6,981 nt of DNA from Pseudomonadota bacterium (lineage in GTDB: Bacteria; Pseudomonadota; Gammaproteobacteria; UBA4575): assembly GCA_009839635.1 (NCBI GenBank), contig VXPJ01000111.1, positions 1-6,981 of the forward strand. The letters run 5' to 3'. A model generated the notes under the pieces. The model ran no database searches and was not told the origin of the DNA. It saw nothing but the letters and a program-made list of their open reading frames with translations. Positions 5,640-6,981 of the stretch are shown piece by piece; position 1 is the stretch's first letter, and every line of letters starts with the position of its first letter. The translations under genes and the position numbers were made by a program.

Positions 5640-6675
5640 ACCTGTATGTGGCCACATAGGCATCAAGTTCATCCAAGTGGGCCGCCTTCGCATATTCATC
5701 GAGAAAGGCGCCGTTGAATGAGTTGCGAGCGATGCGGTGCAGTTCGTCCACCGTCAGTCCCAGCGCTTGCTGGACCGCCACATAGTTGTCGTTGACATAG
5801 CCGCCGAAATAGGCCGGATCATCCGAGTTGACGGTCACTGCCAGTCCGTGTTCCAGCATGGTCTTCAGAGGATGACGATGCATCTCGTCGACCACTGCAA
5901 GTTTGACATTCGACAGGGGGCACACAGTGAGCACCGTACCTTCGCCTGCGATGCGTCGTGTGAGCTCCGGGTCATCCAGTGTGGCATTGCCATGATCGAT
6001 GCGGTCCACCTTGAGGAGATCGATCGCCTCCTCGACGTAGGAGGCCGGGCCCTCTTCACCAGCATGCGCGAGTAGCCGATAGCCCTGCTCGCGGGCCTGT
6101 TTGTAGACCGATGCGAACTTGCGCGGCGGGTTGTCCTGCTCGGCAGCATCCAGACCGATGCCCACGATCCCTTCACGAAAGGGCTTGGCCAACTCCAGCG
6201 TCTTGCAGGCATCCTCTTCGGACAGGTGCCGCCAGAAACACATGATCAGTTCGGAGGTAATTCCAAGCTCTCGCTCGGCATCGGCACGGGCCTGCTGGAT
6301 ACCGCGCAACACGGTCTCGAAGTCAATCCCGCGGCAGGTGTGGCCCTGTGGATCAAAGAACTTTTCTGCGTGGCGCACGTTGTCAGCATGAGCCCGCTTG
6401 AAGTAGGCCCAGGTAAGATCGTAGAAATCCTGTTCGCTGCACAGCACCGCCATGCCCTGAAAAAACAGGTCTAGGAATTCCTGCAGACAACCGAAATTGT
6501 AGGCGGCGCGTGTTTCCTCCACCGACTTGAAGCTGAGGTCCACACCGTTCCTCTCGGCCAACGCGAACATCATCTCGGGCTCCAGGCTGCCCTCGATGTG
6601 CATGTGCAGTTCGGCCTTGGGCAACCCGGCAATGAACGGCTTCAAATCCTCCTGATTGACTTCAGCAACCCGCAT
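5638..6675 (-). CDS. Adenosine deaminase-family protein, probably adenine deaminase (type 2)
   Basis: A zinc-dependent hydrolase of the adenosine deaminase superfamily that removes the 6-amino group of a purine, here probably adenine to hypoxanthine in salvage. The 345-aa product has the expected sites: LHMHIEGSLEPE (23-34, zinc ligands His24 and His26), HAGEEGP (204-210, zinc ligand His204, catalytic Glu207), DHG with His228, and NSDDPAYFGGY (283-293, zinc ligand Asp285). The HAGEEGP form and GLDAAE followed by NPP (174-184), instead of the GxDLAGxE of true adenosine deaminases, resemble the Pseudomonas and yeast Aah1-like adenine deaminases; from memory those bacterial enzymes are about 316 aa, and this one has roughly ten extra N-terminal residues and a longer C-terminus. 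Adenosine cannot be excluded as substrate. The ATG at 6675 follows AGGAGG by ten bases. It is the first gene of a pair with pyrE. Confidence 0.88.
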   Translation of the reverse strand: MRVAEVNQEDLKPFIAGLPKAELHMHIEGSLEPEMMFALAERNGVDLSFKSVEETRAAYNFGCLQEFLDLFFQGMAVLCSEQDFYDLTWAYFKRAHADNVRHAEKFFDPQGHTCRGIDFETVLRGIQQARADAERELGITSELIMCFWRHLSEEDACKTLELAKPFREGIVGIGLDAAEQDNPPRKFASVYKQAREQGYRLLAHAGEEGPASYVEEAIDLLKVDRIDHGNATLDDPELTRRIAGEGTVLTVCPLSNVKLAVVDEMHRHPLKTMLEHGLAVTVNSDDPAYFGGYVNDNYVAVQQALGLTVDELHRIARNSFNGAFLDEYAKAAHLDELDAYVATYR

Positions 6676-6733
6676 GGTCCCACCGCCTCCTGCCGGGGGT
6701 CAAAACGTGCATGTGTAACGCGCTGTGGATCAT
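6662..6733 (-). other. 23-codon upstream frame overlapping the deaminase start (possible leader peptide)
   Basis: An ATG at 6733 follows GAGGAGG (6751-6745) by 11 bases, a little long but usable. The frame reads MIHSALHMHVLTPGRRRW and five more residues, then stops at TGA (6664-6662), eleven bases inside the deaminase gene in another frame. It contains the deaminase Shine-Dalgarno, so its translation would affect access to that site. No homology is recognised; it may be chance. Confidence 0.25.
6686..6691 (-). promoter_or_regulatory. Ribosome binding site of the deaminase gene
   Basis: AGGAGG on the minus strand, ten bases before the ATG at 6675. No other start codon in this frame follows it before the family N-terminus, so it fixes the start. 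Confidence 0.6.
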
Positions 6734-6752
6734 GCCAGTGTGAGCCTCCTCA

Positions 6753-6787
6753 ATGCGATCAACGCATCCCTCCCGATCTCAAATGCG
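6753..6787 (-). promoter_or_regulatory. Competing short hairpins in the leader of the deaminase-pyrE transcript
   Basis: On the minus strand ATGCG (6767-6763) can pair with CGCAT downstream (6757-6753, loop TTGAT) or with CGCAT upstream (6787-6783). Both CGCAT copies are followed by TTGAG/TGAG and a purine-rich GGAGG, so they look like an imperfect direct repeat. The downstream hairpin lies directly before the GAGGAGG at 6751-6745. The stems are only five base pairs. Confidence 0.25.
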
Positions 6788-6790
6788 TAG

Positions 6791-6819
6791 ATTGTACCTG
6801 TCGGCCCACCGGATCGTAA
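6791..6819 (-). promoter_or_regulatory. Candidate sigma70 promoter for the deaminase-pyrE unit
   Basis: On the minus strand TACAAT (6796-6791) is one base from the -10 consensus. TTACGA (6819-6814), a weak -35 with three of six matches, lies 17 bases upstream. Transcription would start near 6784, giving a leader of about 108 bases before the ATG at 6675. Confidence 0.45.
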
Positions 6820-6981
6820 GAACCTTTGCGACACCCACGCGGATGCCTCCAGACACCAACACATCGCGGCAATTGCCTTAGAGCAAGCGCAACTGCGAAA
6901 ATGTGTCCATGCAGAAAACTCTCCTTGCCATACTACAGGCCGTGGGGGGGCGGGTGGGGAGTGTGGGGGGGCGGGAGCCGC
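6820..6981. other. Right-edge sequence without a convincing gene
   Basis: Together with the leader (6676-6819) this makes a stretch of 306 bases with no annotated protein gene. It holds a perfect 10-bp palindrome, GGCAATTGCC (6868-6877), upstream of the minus-strand promoter. Short plus-strand frames open at ATG 6901 and ATG 6909 and run to the edge; the second would begin MQKTLLAILQAV, mildly hydrophobic, but neither has a Shine-Dalgarno, and both end in the G-rich repeat, so I do not call them genes. Confidence 0.5.
6942..6981 (+). repeat. G-rich 21-bp imperfect tandem repeat at the window edge
   Basis: GTGGGGGGGCGGG occurs at 6942-6954 and again at 6963-6975, exactly 21 bases apart, with TGGGGAGT between. 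Runs of seven, three, four, seven and three G's fit a G-quadruplex pattern. Its place at the very end of the window makes a sequencing or assembly-end artefact a strong alternative. Confidence 0.6.

Noticed and set aside
6598..6819. Cys-rich 73-codon plus-strand frame at the deaminase 5' end
   Set aside because: It overlaps the conserved N-terminus of the deaminase and its leader, and has no ribosome site or recognisable pattern.
6909..6981. Possible start of a secreted protein running off the right edge
   Set aside because: Only the first dozen residues look like a signal segment; there is no Shine-Dalgarno or promoter, and the rest is translated G-rich repeat.
1..6981. Circular element closed by the shared GCCGC at both ends
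   Set aside because: Five shared bases at the ends are easily chance in GC-rich DNA, and the gene content is chromosomal housekeeping with no replication or mobility gene.
1..6981. Mobile element, CRISPR, toxin-antitoxin, phage or defence system
   Set aside because: No transposase, integrase, spaced repeat array, nuclease or toxin-like pair was seen on either strand; almost all coding space is taken by recognisable metabolic genes.

Overview
The window looks like ordinary chromosomal DNA of a GC-rich gammaproteobacterium. The same-strand run coaBC - dut - algC - argB is the arrangement I remember from Pseudomonas and its relatives. AlgC and ArgB resemble pseudomonad proteins closely along their whole length, and ArgB carries the N-terminal helix typical of arginine-sensitive N-acetylglutamate kinases. 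I cannot fix the genus. Both outer edges may be less reliable than the middle: the left edge holds a reading frame broken by an in-frame amber codon, and the right edge is a G-rich 21-bp repeat that could be an assembly-end artefact.

Layout, left to right. Bases 1-273 (minus) hold the N-terminal part of a protein that stops at an amber codon, although the same frame stays open to the window edge. A divergent intergenic region (274-445) has two overlapping inverted repeats. Then comes a small uncharacterised four-helix membrane protein (446-841) followed by a GC-rich hairpin that may be a terminator. Next, on the plus strand, are coaBC (933-2192, possibly leaderless), dut (2143-2616, overlapping coaBC by 50 bp), algC (2636-4006) and argB (4061-4939, with its own candidate promoter). 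On the minus strand, converging on argB, is a two-gene unit read right to left: an adenine/adenosine deaminase-family gene (5638-6675) and then pyrE (4966-5628, GTG start, Shine-Dalgarno overlapping the deaminase stop codon). The last 306 bases hold a candidate promoter and structured leader for this unit, then sequence with no convincing gene.

Metabolism. The window gathers nucleotide and cofactor housekeeping: CoaBC makes 4'-phosphopantetheine using cysteine and CTP; Dut removes dUTP and supplies dUMP for thymidylate synthesis; AlgC makes sugar phosphates for LPS, exopolysaccharide and possibly alginate; ArgB commits glutamate to arginine; PyrE makes OMP from PRPP and orotate; the deaminase salvages adenine (or adenosine).

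I found no CRISPR array, tRNA, rRNA, transposase, phage gene, defence system or clear new multi-gene system. The observations most worth checking are the amber-interrupted frame at the left edge, the A7 run inside the coaBC/dut overlap (loss of one A would fuse the two proteins), the leader of the deaminase-pyrE transcript with competing hairpins and a 23-codon upstream frame, and the pairing of the deaminase with a pyrE that faces argB.
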